A stretch of 55,882 bases of DNA, taken from NCBI GenBank assembly GCA_022842065.1, contig JALHQH010000068.1:1-55882 (forward strand), written 5' to 3'. The translations under genes were made by a program, and so were the position numbers. The stretch comes from Caldilineaceae bacterium (GTDB lineage Bacteria; Chloroflexota; Anaerolineae; Caldilineales; Caldilineaceae). The notes beneath the pieces are model-generated. The model was not told where the DNA came from, ran no database searches, and was given only the letters and a program-made list of their open reading frames with translations. Of the stretch, positions 26,114-35,104 are shown one piece after another (position 1 is the stretch's first letter; every line of letters begins with the position of its first letter).

Positions 26114-27040
26114 TTACTGGCTCTCTAACATCCGATCTGCCGGACTAAACTGCCCAGCATTACTAATATCTTGGTCAGCGATTCGTGCGTATCTTTGCAC
26201 CATTTCCAGCGTTGCATGACCTAAGATCGCTTGTAGAAGCAATACATTTCCTCCAGCGCGAAGGAAGTTGATGGCAAAGGTATGCCGGAAACGATGTGGA
26301 TGCACGCTAGGCACTTCCGTACCTTTGGCTATAGCTTCAAGAATGTTGCCCAAGTTGTTTCGATCAATGTGTGAACCTGTTCGTGTACTGAACAACGGAT
26401 CGTTTTGATTCGTCCTCTGTCTACTGTGCAAATAACTCTGTATGGCCTGCTGCGATTGCATACCCAAGGGCACAAATCGAGATTTACCTCCTTTGCCTTG
26501 CCGTACATGCAATCGGCTTCGTAATTTGTCGTAATCTCTAATTGTCAGATTGCAAAGTTCAGAGGCCCTTAGTCCACTGTCAAGCAGTGTGAGAATAATT
26601 GCCTTATCCCTAATTGCGGTTGCCCGTTTACCCCTTGCTGTTCTGCCTGTACGAGTTACATATGGCTGCTGCCACTGTGCTGCATCTAACAGCGCAACGA
26701 TTTCACACGGCTCCAATGGCTCTATCGTTTTGCTTTGGTACCGTGGTCGCTTTATTTTGCCTCGTATGACGTGAGGAAAATCGTACTCTGACTCTGCCCA
26801 TGTCCAGAGGGAAGACAAAGCGATCCAATGATTGACAATAGTTTTTCGGCTAAGCCTGTATTCTTTTTGAACAAATGCAAGAAAGCGCCTGATATCGTTG
26901 GCCGTAATCTCCGCAAAGAGCGGGTCGCCAAGAAAGGCAGTGAAGCGAGCAAAGGTGAGTTGGTAGTCGCGGATTGTGGCTGTGGAAAGATCGATCTGCT
27001 TTTCCAACCAATAGCCACTAATGGCATCATTCAGGAGCAT
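26114..27040 (-). CDS. int: Tyrosine recombinase / integrase (XerC/D type)
   Basis: This 308-residue protein has an N-terminal SAM-like core-binding domain (ATIRDYQLTFARFTAFLG) and a C-terminal catalytic domain. The catalytic set is complete: R158 (DSGLRASEL), K183 (GKGGKSRF), H249 and R252 (HRFRHTF), H275 (LGHATLE) and Y284 (QRYARI). ATG 27040 is used with AGGGA upstream. It lies about 155 bases from the 3' end of tRNA-Val, the usual position of an integrase relative to its tRNA attachment site. It probably inserts and excises the element. There is no obvious excisionase; the ribbon-helix-helix protein could serve. Confidence 0.92.
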   Translation of the reverse strand: MLLNDAISGYWLEKQIDLSTATIRDYQLTFARFTAFLGDPLFAEITANDIRRFLAFVQKEYRLSRKTIVNHWIALSSLWTWAESEYDFPHVIRGKIKRPRYQSKTIEPLEPCEIVALLDAAQWQQPYVTRTGRTARGKRATAIRDKAIILTLLDSGLRASELCNLTIRDYDKLRSRLHVRQGKGGKSRFVPLGMQSQQAIQSYLHSRQRTNQNDPLFSTRTGSHIDRNNLGNILEAIAKGTEVPSVHPHRFRHTFAINFLRAGGNVLLLQAILGHATLEMVQRYARIADQDISNAGQFSPADRMLESQ

Positions 27041-27092
27041 CCCAATTGTCCCTGATTACTGGTGGTAAAGACAGATTCCAGGAAATAAAAAA

Positions 27093-27133
27093 GAGGATTC
27101 TATCTTTACCAAGTGGTAAAGAACAGAATCCTC
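27093..27133 (-). terminator. Rho-independent terminator downstream of tRNA-Val
   Basis: GAGGATTCT pairs with AGAATCCTC and, after a small internal loop, CTTTACC with GGTAAAG, giving 16 bp around loop AAGT. On the minus strand it is followed by TTTTTTATTT. It would end the tRNA transcript before the recombinase gene. Confidence 0.85.
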
Positions 27134-27194
27134 CCATATTCTGTGGAGTCATCTTGGTTGACTGCCACATCAACCAAGAGAATTATTCGATTAG

Positions 27195-27268
<74 letters not shown>

Positions 27269-27292
27269 AGAATTTGCTCTGTTGCGTCGTTG

Positions 27293-27320
27293 ATTATATC
27301 ATAGGCAGTGGATTATGCAA
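27293..27320 (-). promoter_or_regulatory. Promoter of tRNA-Val
   Basis: On the minus strand TTGCAT (27315-27320) and TATAAT (27293-27298) are separated by 16 bases. The -10 box ends 24 bases before the tRNA 5' end. Confidence 0.7.
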
Positions 27321-27426
27321 ATTGGAAAACTTTTTGGTGCGCGCTCGTTGCCGCCCGTTGCTCCCCATGCTGGTCGGGAACATTGTCAACCCGAGCGCCC
27401 GTTCATGATACTGATGGTACGCTACA

Positions 27427-27636
27427 ATGGTTCGTAACAGCCGCTTACAAACGCGGATCTTTTTCCTACTCGTGCTCGCCATGGGGCTCTTTGGGGCCTG
27501 GTATGTCAATGCACGGATCGACCTCGATCTCACCTCCATCTCTACACCTGCGAATAGTGCCGACTGGGTGGAATTTTTCGCGCTCATCGGCGAAGAGGTT
27601 ATTCAGCTCTTCCTTGGCATCACGAGTGGTGCCTGA
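27427..27636 (+). CDS. Possible small single-pass membrane protein (69 aa)
   Basis: ATG 27427 opens a 69-codon frame with one hydrophobic segment at about 10-27 (RIFFLLVLAMGLFGAWYV). The rest is polar with a second mildly hydrophobic stretch near the end. There is no clear ribosome-binding site and no recognised family. The first intergenic 150 bases beside the tRNA hold only its promoter. Support is moderate at best. Confidence 0.4.
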   Translation: MVRNSRLQTRIFFLLVLAMGLFGAWYVNARIDLDLTSISTPANSADWVEFFALIGEEVIQLFLGITSGA

Positions 27637-27786
27637 CCGAGTGGTAAAGCAGCGTTGACCGTAACGGAACTTTTTTTGCTTTTTACTCGTATTATGTCAA
27701 ATAATCTGTGTTTTACTCGATAATCACTTGCCCATTGCCTAACCTTATTTAATGGTCAGCGCCAACCGTATCCCCGGAGGTTTAGC

Positions 27787-30700
27787 ATGAACGTCAGGCC
27801 TCGATTCCTTTTTGTGCTTTTGGCCGCGCTTGTCCTTGGTCTATTGCTGCGTAATGGCTCCGCGAGTGCCGCGTTATCGGCGCTTTGGCCCCAAGTCGCT
27901 CCTGTCAATAGGGTTGCCTCGCCCCATATCGCCGCCGTAACTGCACCCTCTGCCCAATCAAGCACCACTTTACCCGTACAACAGGAATTACGCTGGCGGA
28001 TCTGGCAGACATTGACGCCCGATGCCCAGGCCAAAGTTGACCCGCGCATTCTGGCTGAATTGCGTGGTGAGGTACTGCCAGCCCATTTAGGTGGTACGGT
28101 GACACCAGGGGCCCTGCTGCCGCGCACCCCCATCGCGCTGGAACAGACTCGCTTTCTGGTCTACCTGCGCGAGGAGACCGATCTCACGGCGCTGCGTGAA
28201 CTGGTCTTTGCCAGCCAGGTCGCACAACGCAATGCGGTCTTTACGACTTTGATGACGACAACCCGCGCCCAACAGGCGAATTTGCGCACAGCCCTTGATG
28301 GACAGTTACAGGCGCAGCAGATCAGCGGTTATCAACCTTTTTATATTGTGAATGCTATTGCGGTTGACGGCACGATTGAAACTGTCGTCGCATTGGCCCA
28401 ACGTGGGGATGTGGCACGCCTGGTGGCTAACTATCCACTGTTTAAGGCGGATGAGCCAACCCCAGCACTCCCCACCCCAACCAGGATTGGGGAAACGCTC
28501 CAGGGTGCCGCGGTCACCCTGCTCGACCCAGAGAACTGGAATATTGCCCTGGTGCGTGCGGATCTGGTCTGGAACAATCTGGGTATCCGCGGGGCGGGGG
28601 CCGTCGTGGCCGGCTTTGATACGGGGGTCACCTTTCGGCACCCGGCCTTGATCCGCCAATATCGGGGCAACCTGGGCAACAATCAATTTAACCACAACTA
28701 TAACTGGTTTGAGCCTGATGGCCGGCTTTACAGTGATGGCAATCTTGGCCCCAGCGTCTCGGAAGAGCCGCGCGATTGTGATAACCACGGCACTCACACC
28801 ATGGGCACGGCGGTCGGCAGTGGGCCAGGGCGTGCTGATGCCGTTGGCATGGCCCCCGACGCCCGCTGGATTGCGCTCCCCGGCATCTGTGCCAACACCA
28901 TGGGGGGCGGTATTCGCGATGATATTGGGGGGCTCAAAGCCTTTCAGTGGCTCCTCTGCCCGACCGATCTCTCCGGTGTGCTGGCGACTGCTGATTGCAG
29001 CAAGGCCCCCGATGTGGTAAACAACTCCTGGGGCTCGGCCAACCCCGTCAGTGAGGTGCTGCGCCCGGCGATCCAGGCCTTGCGCGCCGCAAACATTGCC
29101 CCGGTCTTTGCGTCCGGCAATCCCGGGGCTGGCCCAGGCTCAATCGGCACCCCGGGCAACGCGCCGGAAGCGATCACGGTGGGTGCGACTGATCGTAACG
29201 ATCTGATCGCGCCCTTTAGTGGCCGCGGTCCCTCCTTTTATGCAGGGGAACAGAAGCCGGAGCTCTCTGCCCCTGGCGTCGAAGTGCGCTCCACGGTGGG
29301 CAGCAGTGAATATACCAGCGCTTCGGGCACATCCATGGCGGCCCCCCATGTGACTGGGCTGATCGCACTGATGGTGGCGGCTGATTTGCGGGATGGCAGA
29401 CGCGACTTTTCGGTTGACGAGTTAGAACGTTTTATGACCTATACCGCGGTCGACCTGGGTACCGTCGGCCCCGACGCGGATTATGGCTACGGGCGCATTG
29501 ATGCCTTTGCCGCGGTCAGTTGGGTCTTGACGGCGGGTGATCTGCGCGGGGTGGTGCGTGATGGCACAACCCAAGTCCCCATTACTGGTGCCACCGTCCG
29601 TGGGGTCAGTACACAAGAATTCACTACCCTGAGTGGCACGAATGGCGTTTACTCGGTAACGGTGCCGGCCGGCAATTATAGCGTGATTGTTGCCGCCTGG
29701 GGCTACGAAGGCCGCACGTTCGCTAGCCAACCGGTACTTGCCGGGACGCTGTCGTTGGCTGATTTTGCCTTGCCGCCGTTGCCGACGGCAACGGTCCAAG
29801 GGATCGTGCGCAGTGACGCGGGGAGTATTGCCGGCGCAACAATCTTTGTGCAAGCGCAGCCGGGCGTACGCACGACAACCGACAGCGAGGGACGCTATCA
29901 GTTGACCTTGCCAGTGGGGCAACATCAGTTGGTTGTCGATCACGGGGGGTACCGGGTCACGACTCAAGCGGTGACAGTGACGCCCGGCACCGTGAACCAA
30001 GATCTGCTGTTGGCCGCGGCCCCCTCGATTTTGCTGGTGGAAGCCGATGCCTACCGCGGGTGGTTTAGTGGCTGGTCAATCAGCAACCTCTTCGATTGGG
30101 CACTTGCCCAGCAAGCCTATCGCTATGACCTGTGGCGGATTGAGGGCACCAGCTTTAATGATACGCAGATCCAGTCTGATGGCTCGACCCTGCATGGCAT
30201 TCCCTCGCTGGCCACGCTTGCCCAATATGATGTCGTGATCTGGGCTCAGATCGGCTGTGACTCCGGCTTCTTAGGCTGTTACTTCAGTGGCTCGCCATCG
30301 GCAATGGGCGCGGTTGATGAATTGATGGCTTATATGGATGGCGGTGGGCGGCTGATTATTTCCGGCCAGGATCTGGGTTTTTGGGAGGATGGGGGCAAGC
30401 TCTTTACCGACTATCTCTATGCCAACCTGGCTGCAGACAATGCGGCGGCAGGCGGTGATCTCCTTGCCGGCGCGGGCTTTCTGGAAAATCTGGCGCTGAC
30501 CATCACCAATGCCAGTCTCTATGGCTATCGCAACGGGGCGATTGCGCTATCACCCGATGCCGTGACCGCCGCACCAACCGACGCGACGGTCTACCCACTT
30601 TTGCGCTACAGTCGCACCAATCTGCCCGCGGCGTTGGCGATTGATTCCTGTGCCAGCGATTACCGGGCAGTCTATTACAGTGTCGGTTTTGAAAATATTG

Positions 30701-33700
30701 GCCCCCGGGCCGACCAGCGTGATCCGGCCATTGCGGAAGCGCTGGGCCGCTCGATCCGCTGGGTAAATAACCAGCGGCCGATGTTCAACATCGAAATGGC
30801 AACGGCGGATGCCATTGCATTTAACCCGCCCGGCCAATCCATCAGTTACCCCTTGCGCCTCTTGAACACAGGCGCCCAGACGGTGACGATTGGGGTCGCG
30901 CTGTTGGGTGCCCAGTGGCCAACCCAACTCTTGCGGGACAGTACCGTGTTAACCAACGCCGTGCAAGTCGCCCCTTGCCAGACGGTCGATCTCACGGTGA
31001 CAGTGCAGGTGCCGGCAAATGTGACAAATGGCGCGCGCGATGAGGTTATCGTCAAGGCGACGCTCGCCGAGGATCTGCAGCTAACCACGCAACTGACCCT
31101 CACCTCGGTTGCCTTTGCACATTGGCAGTACGCACGCGTCATGCCGACCAGCCGTTATGGGGTGGGCGCGGTGGCCATGCCTAATACGACCCATTTCTAT
31201 GCACTGGGCGGTTGGTACAATGATGTAAGTGCCCTCGATCCCTTTATCCAGCAACGGGCGGCGGCGGTGAATGAGCGTTATAACGCCTGTCGCGAGCGGT
31301 GGGAAACGCTCGCCCCCTTGCCGGCACCGCGCGCCAATATGGGGGTGGGGCAGTTGAACGGTAAGCTCTATGTGGTCGGCGGCAGCAGTTTGCTCTTTAG
31401 CTTTGGTAGCAGCACCCTCACCCAACATGATGACGTTTTTGTCTACGATCCGGTGACGAATCGCTGGGACGAAGTGGCTCCGCTGCCCGCACCCTATGCC
31501 GGGATGGCGGTGGTTGGGGTCGGTGGTAAACTTTATGCCTTTGGCGGGCTCGATCGCGATGGCAATGTTTCCACGCGGACCTATATCTACGATCCGGCCA
31601 CCAACCAGTGGCAAGTAGGAGCGTCGATTCCTGGGGCTGGCCGTTATTTTGCGGCGGCGGCGTACTTTGGCGGCCAGATCTATCTGGTTGGGGGCTTCCC
31701 GGCTTTGCCGACTGTAACCATCTATACGCCGGCCACAGATAGTTGGCGCACGGGGCCGGCACTACAGGTTGGTCGCCACTCCTTTGGTCTGACCGCCGTG
31801 CCCGATGGCTATCTTTATGCCGTCGGCGGGGCTGCGGGCACGGCAGAATTGGACGCCGTTGAACGCTTCAGTCTAGCGACGGAGCGCTGGGAGGCGGTGC
31901 CAACGACCCAAGATAGTAATCGTGATGGCGTCGCTGCGGTCTATGTGGCTGGGCGGCTCTATGCGGTGGGTGGGGCCGGCGCCGCTATTGATCATGAGGC
32001 GTTGGTCCTGGCTCCCTCCTTTTGCCTGTCTACGCATACCGTGGCCGATGATAGCACGGGGCTTGGTAACCCGATCACCTATACCGTCGAACTGCATGCA
32101 CCGCAGAATGAGTTAGTGGCGGCCCGGTTTAGCCATCCCCTGCCGCCCAAAACGAGCTTTGCCGGCTTTGTGGTCAACCCGGTGGGGGCAGCGTACAATG
32201 CGGCCAAACGCCAGGTCGAGTGGCAGGGCGCGCTGGCCGGCGGCAGTGCACCACAGCAGGTTACCTATCTTGTCAATACCGATGCCTCTACCCTGGTTGA
32301 TGCCGAGCGGTTGACCAGCACCGTCTATTTTGACAATGGACATGGCACCACCTTTACGCGGACAGTGGCAACCCTTATGGTCGCCGTTGACCTCCAACTC
32401 AGCGCCAAGTCGGTCAGTCGTGCTGCGGCGCTAAGTCGTGATGTTTTTACCTATACGATCCATTTGCAGGGGCAAGGCTATGCGGGTAGTGCCGTCACCA
32501 TGCGTGATCCACTGCCAGCCGGCATCACCTATCTGCCTGGCACCCTGACCTACAACACCGGCAGTGGCTATTATGATGAAGCCACCCGTTCCATCCTCTG
32601 GGCGGGCACCACCAGGGAGAGTACCGTTACCTATCGTAACCTGACGAATCAGTATGTCTGGGGGGATTCGGCTGGGGCTGGCGAGATCAAGCAGGTGGAC
32701 TATGCTTGGATCGATATTGCTGACACGGGCAATCGCATCGGTGGTGGCGACATCGTCTATACTTGTGGGCTACCGCTCGGTTTTGCCTTTCCTTTCTATG
32801 GGGAACAGATGCAGGAATTCTGTGCCAGTACCAATGGTTTTGTCTCTTTTGACCGCACGGGCAGCGCTGCGGATACCAATATCTGTCCGTTACCCAGCAG
32901 CGGCAGTAATCGTGCCATCATTGCCCCCCTTTGGGATGATCTGGTGATCGATGGTCAAATCTACTATGAAACCTTTGGCGATGCCCCGAACCGTTATCTG
33001 GTGGTGCAGTGGCAGGATGCGCGTCGTTATGGCACAGCGATGAGCAGCTACAGTGATTTTCAGGTAGTGCTCTTCGAAAACGGGGTAATTCGCATGGCGA
33101 TCCAAAATGCTGGTGCGCTGCGTGGCTTTTCTTCCACCACGGGGATTGAAGCCCCCAATGAAGTCGAAGGCGTTACCTATGCCTGTGATGAAGCCGGAAC
33201 GATTCATGATGAACAGGCGATTATCTTTGTCCCCCCTGGCGTAACGCTGGGGGCGGCCATGGCCGAAATTCAGTTCCAGGCCACTGGCGCGACCGATGTG
33301 GCCGTGAATGCTGTGGTGACCAACACCGCGATCATTACCACTGTCTCTTCGGTGTTCCAGCGCGCCGCACCCATCTTGCTCAATCCGGTGAATCTCGAGG
33401 CGTCCACCTTGGCGATCCAGCAAACAACGGTGGCACCGGGGGAAAAGGTCTCCTATCAGTTCTTGCTTCAGAACACAGGGCTGCTGAGTGCCACTGCGGC
33501 TAGCCTGTCGGTTAATCTCCCCCCGGCGTTGCAATATAGCGCGGGGTCGCTCCGCTGTAGCAGTGGCCTCTGTGATGAGCAGGGGGGGGCGCCAACCTGG
33601 CATGGGGCCATTGTCCCTGGGCAACAGTACACGATTACCTTTGCGGCTGAATTGACCGTTGGCTTGCCCGATCGCACCCCGCTGGTGACGACGGCAACCC

Positions 33701-34200
33701 TGTTAGATGGTTATGGCAAAAGTTATCCGCTGGTGGCGATGCTGCTGGCGCGTCGCTCGGATTTGCGTACTTCGCGGTTAGAGATTCGTCCGCCCTATGG
33801 CGAACCTGGTCATTTTGTCAGCGTGACAATGTTTGCCCACAACCAGGGGGGGCTGGGGACCAACGGTGACGCGACCATTGTGCTGCCGCCGGGCTTGATC
33901 TACCAGGCTGATTCGCTGGTTTGTGGGGTGGGGCGCTGTACCTATGCGGATGGTCAGATTGCCTGGACGGGCGCGCTGAGCGCACGTGCCATTGTCCCGA
34001 TTCGTTTTGAGGTGCAGATTCCGCCTACAGCCAACTATGGGGATCGCTTCACCTTTAGTGCGACGCTACGCGATATGGATTGGGCAGAAAGCTTTACGCT
34101 GGACGGGGCGCTGCGCGTGGCGCATCTATTTTACCTACCGGTCGTTAATGGACCCGAACTGGCAAACCAGCTCTATCTGCCATTAGTCGCGTATAAATAA
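27787..34200 (+). CDS. Giant secreted subtilisin-like (S8) protease with CarboxypepD-reg, Kelch and DUF11-like domains
   Basis: This 2137-residue protein starts at ATG 27787 with GGAGG six bases upstream. A signal peptide (about 1-28, LFVLLAALVLGLLLRNGSASA) is followed by a propeptide-like region and an S8 domain with the triad D278 (GFDTG), H334 (NHGTHTMG) and S516 (GTSMAAPH), and the oxyanion NNSWG. Two CarboxypepD-regulatory-like domains (LRGVVRDGTTQVPITGATV, VQGIVRSDAGSIAGATI) come next, then a region resembling a class I amidotransferase-like fold (SILLVEADAYRGWF). From about 1119 to 1410 there are Kelch repeats (LYVVGG, LYAFGG, LYAVGG). Several DUF11-like beta domains follow. The C-terminus has two short motifs, FYLPVV and LYLPLV, of the kind seen at the end of many Chloroflexota secreted proteins. 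It is probably a surface protease or adhesin. Confidence 0.93.
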   Translation: MNVRPRFLFVLLAALVLGLLLRNGSASAALSALWPQVAPVNRVASPHIAAVTAPSAQSSTTLPVQQELRWRIWQTLTPDAQAKVDPRILAELRGEVLPAHLGGTVTPGALLPRTPIALEQTRFLVYLREETDLTALRELVFASQVAQRNAVFTTLMTTTRAQQANLRTALDGQLQAQQISGYQPFYIVNAIAVDGTIETVVALAQRGDVARLVANYPLFKADEPTPALPTPTRIGETLQGAAVTLLDPENWNIALVRADLVWNNLGIRGAGAVVAGFDTGVTFRHPALIRQYRGNLGNNQFNHNYNWFEPDGRLYSDGNLGPSVSEEPRDCDNHGTHTMGTAVGSGPGRADAVGMAPDARWIALPGICANTMGGGIRDDIGGLKAFQWLLCPTDLSGVLATADCSKAPDVVNNSWGSANPVSEVLRPAIQALRAANIAPVFASGNPGAGPGSIGTPGNAPEAITVGATDRNDLIAPFSGRGPSFYAGEQKPELSAPGVEVRSTVGSSEYTSASGTSMAAPHVTGLIALMVAADLRDGRRDFSVDELERFMTYTAVDLGTVGPDADYGYGRIDAFAAVSWVLTAGDLRGVVRDGTTQVPITGATVRGVSTQEFTTLSGTNGVYSVTVPAGNYSVIVAAWGYEGRTFASQPVLAGTLSLADFALPPLPTATVQGIVRSDAGSIAGATIFVQAQPGVRTTTDSEGRYQLTLPVGQHQLVVDHGGYRVTTQAVTVTPGTVNQDLLLAAAPSILLVEADAYRGWFSGWSISNLFDWALAQQAYRYDLWRIEGTSFNDTQIQSDGSTLHGIPSLATLAQYDVVIWAQIGCDSGFLGCYFSGSPSAMGAVDELMAYMDGGGRLIISGQDLGFWEDGGKLFTDYLYANLAADNAAAGGDLLAGAGFLENLALTITNASLYGYRNGAIALSPDAVTAAPTDATVYPLLRYSRTNLPAALAIDSCASDYRAVYYSVGFENIGPRADQRDPAIAEALGRSIRWVNNQRPMFNIEMATADAIAFNPPGQSISYPLRLLNTGAQTVTIGVALLGAQWPTQLLRDSTVLTNAVQVAPCQTVDLTVTVQVPANVTNGARDEVIVKATLAEDLQLTTQLTLTSVAFAHWQYARVMPTSRYGVGAVAMPNTTHFYALGGWYNDVSALDPFIQQRAAAVNERYNACRERWETLAPLPAPRANMGVGQLNGKLYVVGGSSLLFSFGSSTLTQHDDVFVYDPVTNRWDEVAPLPAPYAGMAVVGVGGKLYAFGGLDRDGNVSTRTYIYDPATNQWQVGASIPGAGRYFAAAAYFGGQIYLVGGFPALPTVTIYTPATDSWRTGPALQVGRHSFGLTAVPDGYLYAVGGAAGTAELDAVERFSLATERWEAVPTTQDSNRDGVAAVYVAGRLYAVGGAGAAIDHEALVLAPSFCLSTHTVADDSTGLGNPITYTVELHAPQNELVAARFSHPLPPKTSFAGFVVNPVGAAYNAAKRQVEWQGALAGGSAPQQVTYLVNTDASTLVDAERLTSTVYFDNGHGTTFTRTVATLMVAVDLQLSAKSVSRAAALSRDVFTYTIHLQGQGYAGSAVTMRDPLPAGITYLPGTLTYNTGSGYYDEATRSILWAGTTRESTVTYRNLTNQYVWGDSAGAGEIKQVDYAWIDIADTGNRIGGGDIVYTCGLPLGFAFPFYGEQMQEFCASTNGFVSFDRTGSAADTNICPLPSSGSNRAIIAPLWDDLVIDGQIYYETFGDAPNRYLVVQWQDARRYGTAMSSYSDFQVVLFENGVIRMAIQNAGALRGFSSTTGIEAPNEVEGVTYACDEAGTIHDEQAIIFVPPGVTLGAAMAEIQFQATGATDVAVNAVVTNTAIITTVSSVFQRAAPILLNPVNLEASTLAIQQTTVAPGEKVSYQFLLQNTGLLSATAASLSVNLPPALQYSAGSLRCSSGLCDEQGGAPTWHGAIVPGQQYTITFAAELTVGLPDRTPLVTTATLLDGYGKSYPLVAMLLARRSDLRTSRLEIRPPYGEPGHFVSVTMFAHNQGGLGTNGDATIVLPPGLIYQADSLVCGVGRCTYADGQIAWTGALSARAIVPIRFEVQIPPTANYGDRFTFSATLRDMDWAESFTLDGALRVAHLFYLPVVNGPELANQLYLPLVAYK

Positions 34201-34213
34201 ACTGGTAAGCGAG

Positions 34214-34264
34214 CGTAGGCTGAGCTTGTCGAAGCCAAAGCGGCTTCGACAAGCGCAGCCTACG
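34214..34264. terminator. Long stem-loop after the subtilase gene
   Basis: CGTAGGCTG-A-GCTTGTCGAAGCC pairs with GGCTTCGACAAGC-G-CAGCCTACG over about 22 bp with one mismatch and a five-base loop. The run TTT that follows is short. The core TTCGACAAGC(T)CAGCC is of a type repeated in intergenic regions of many bacteria, so it may be a REP-like element that doubles as a bidirectional terminator for the subtilase and the convergent glutaredoxin gene. Confidence 0.65.
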
Positions 34265-34309
34265 TTTGCCGAACTATTTTCTTAACCGCATCAGTACACT
34301 AACGATGCG

Positions 34310-34588
34310 TTACACGTAGCTCTGTAACTTCTGGGCAAGGGCAGGGGTTGTTGGCTCGGTGAGGATGCTGCCATCGGGAAAAACAATCGTGGGGACGCTG
34401 CGGTGGCCGTTGTTAAGGCGCATCACTGTCTCCACCGCTTCCTCATCCTCGTTGATATTAATTTCCTGATAGGATACCTTCATGGCACCCATGACCTGTT
34501 TGGCTCGCCAGCAATCTGGACACCAGTTGGTGGTATACATCACAATGGCGGCTGCTTCGTCTGCTTGTGTGGTTGGTTGGTTACTCAT
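34310..34588 (-). CDS. Glutaredoxin-like (mycoredoxin-type) protein
   Basis: This 92-residue thioredoxin-fold protein has the redox motif C23-PD-C26 (TTNWCPDCWRAK) and a cis-proline at 66 (SVPTIVF), followed by DGS. Length and motif fit glutaredoxin/mycoredoxin proteins that reduce disulfides with a low-molecular-weight thiol; which thiol this organism uses cannot be told. ATG 34588 is used. It is divergent from the methyltransferase-like gene, with 47 bases between the starts, so the two promoters must overlap closely or lie within the genes. Confidence 0.88.
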   Translation of the reverse strand: MSNQPTTQADEAAAIVMYTTNWCPDCWRAKQVMGAMKVSYQEININEDEEAVETVMRLNNGHRSVPTIVFPDGSILTEPTTPALAQKLQSYV

Positions 34589-34635
34589 CTTCTCTTATCT
34601 TATACTTTCTACAAAATCGTGAGCGTATTAACGTA

Positions 34636-35076
34636 ATGGCTAATCAGCGCAAATCTTATTTGCTCGTCATCATTCAGTTTGCGGCAATCGTGATCATCTT
34701 GCTGACGGGGCCGCTTTTCGCCCGCCACCGCCTTTATCTTGTGGGCGAGAGTATTGGGCTGCTGGTCGGGGCCTGGGCCGTTGTGATGATGCAACTGCCG
34801 ACCTTTACGATCTTCCCCGATGTAAACGTGCAAGGGCGGCTCACCCGGCGCGGTCCCTACCGCTACATTCGGCATCCCATGTATCTGGCCGTTCTCCTCG
34901 TGACGCTGGCCCTAGTGCTGGATCACTTCTCCCTCTTGCGCTTGTTGACCTGGGTGATCCTGCTTGCGAATATGTTATACAAGATTCGCTATGAAGAGCG
35001 GTTATTAGGCTTACATTACCCTGAATATATTACCTATCAGCAAGTGAGCAAGCGGCTGCTGCCCTGGATTTACTAA
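34636..35076 (+). CDS. Isoprenylcysteine carboxyl methyltransferase-like membrane protein
   Basis: This 146-residue protein starts at ATG 34636; a longer frame from 34567 would run into the divergent glutaredoxin gene. It has hydrophobic segments at about 8-28, 33-48 and two in the second half. The conserved family block RGPYRYIRHPMYLAVLL and the later RYEERLLGLHYPEYITY bind S-adenosylmethionine in ICMT/PEMT-type membrane methyltransferases. The substrate is unknown; bacterial members often have no isoprenyl-protein targets. It is followed by a convergent gene after 28 bases. Confidence 0.85.
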   Translation: MANQRKSYLLVIIQFAAIVIILLTGPLFARHRLYLVGESIGLLVGAWAVVMMQLPTFTIFPDVNVQGRLTRRGPYRYIRHPMYLAVLLVTLALVLDHFSLLRLLTWVILLANMLYKIRYEERLLGLHYPEYITYQQVSKRLLPWIY

Positions 35077-35104
35077 AATTTGCCCGGCGTTGCCCTTATT
35101 CCCC

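Larger units (their letters stand above)
16459..27194 (-). mobile_element. AICE-like integrative element at tRNA-Val (left end uncertain)
   Basis: All genes lie on the minus strand: tyrosine recombinase beside the 3' end of tRNA-Val, then cell-wall hydrolase, LysM protein, small membrane proteins, FtsK-like translocase, ribbon-helix-helix protein, RepA-like ATPase and CHC2/Toprim primase. There is no relaxase, VirB4 or coupling protein, which separates it from classical ICEs and matches the AICE plan of autonomous replication genes plus one FtsK/TraB motor. The right limit is placed at the tRNA 3' end by convention. The left limit given is only the first element-type repeat; no duplicate of the tRNA 3' end was recognised. 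Confidence 0.65.
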
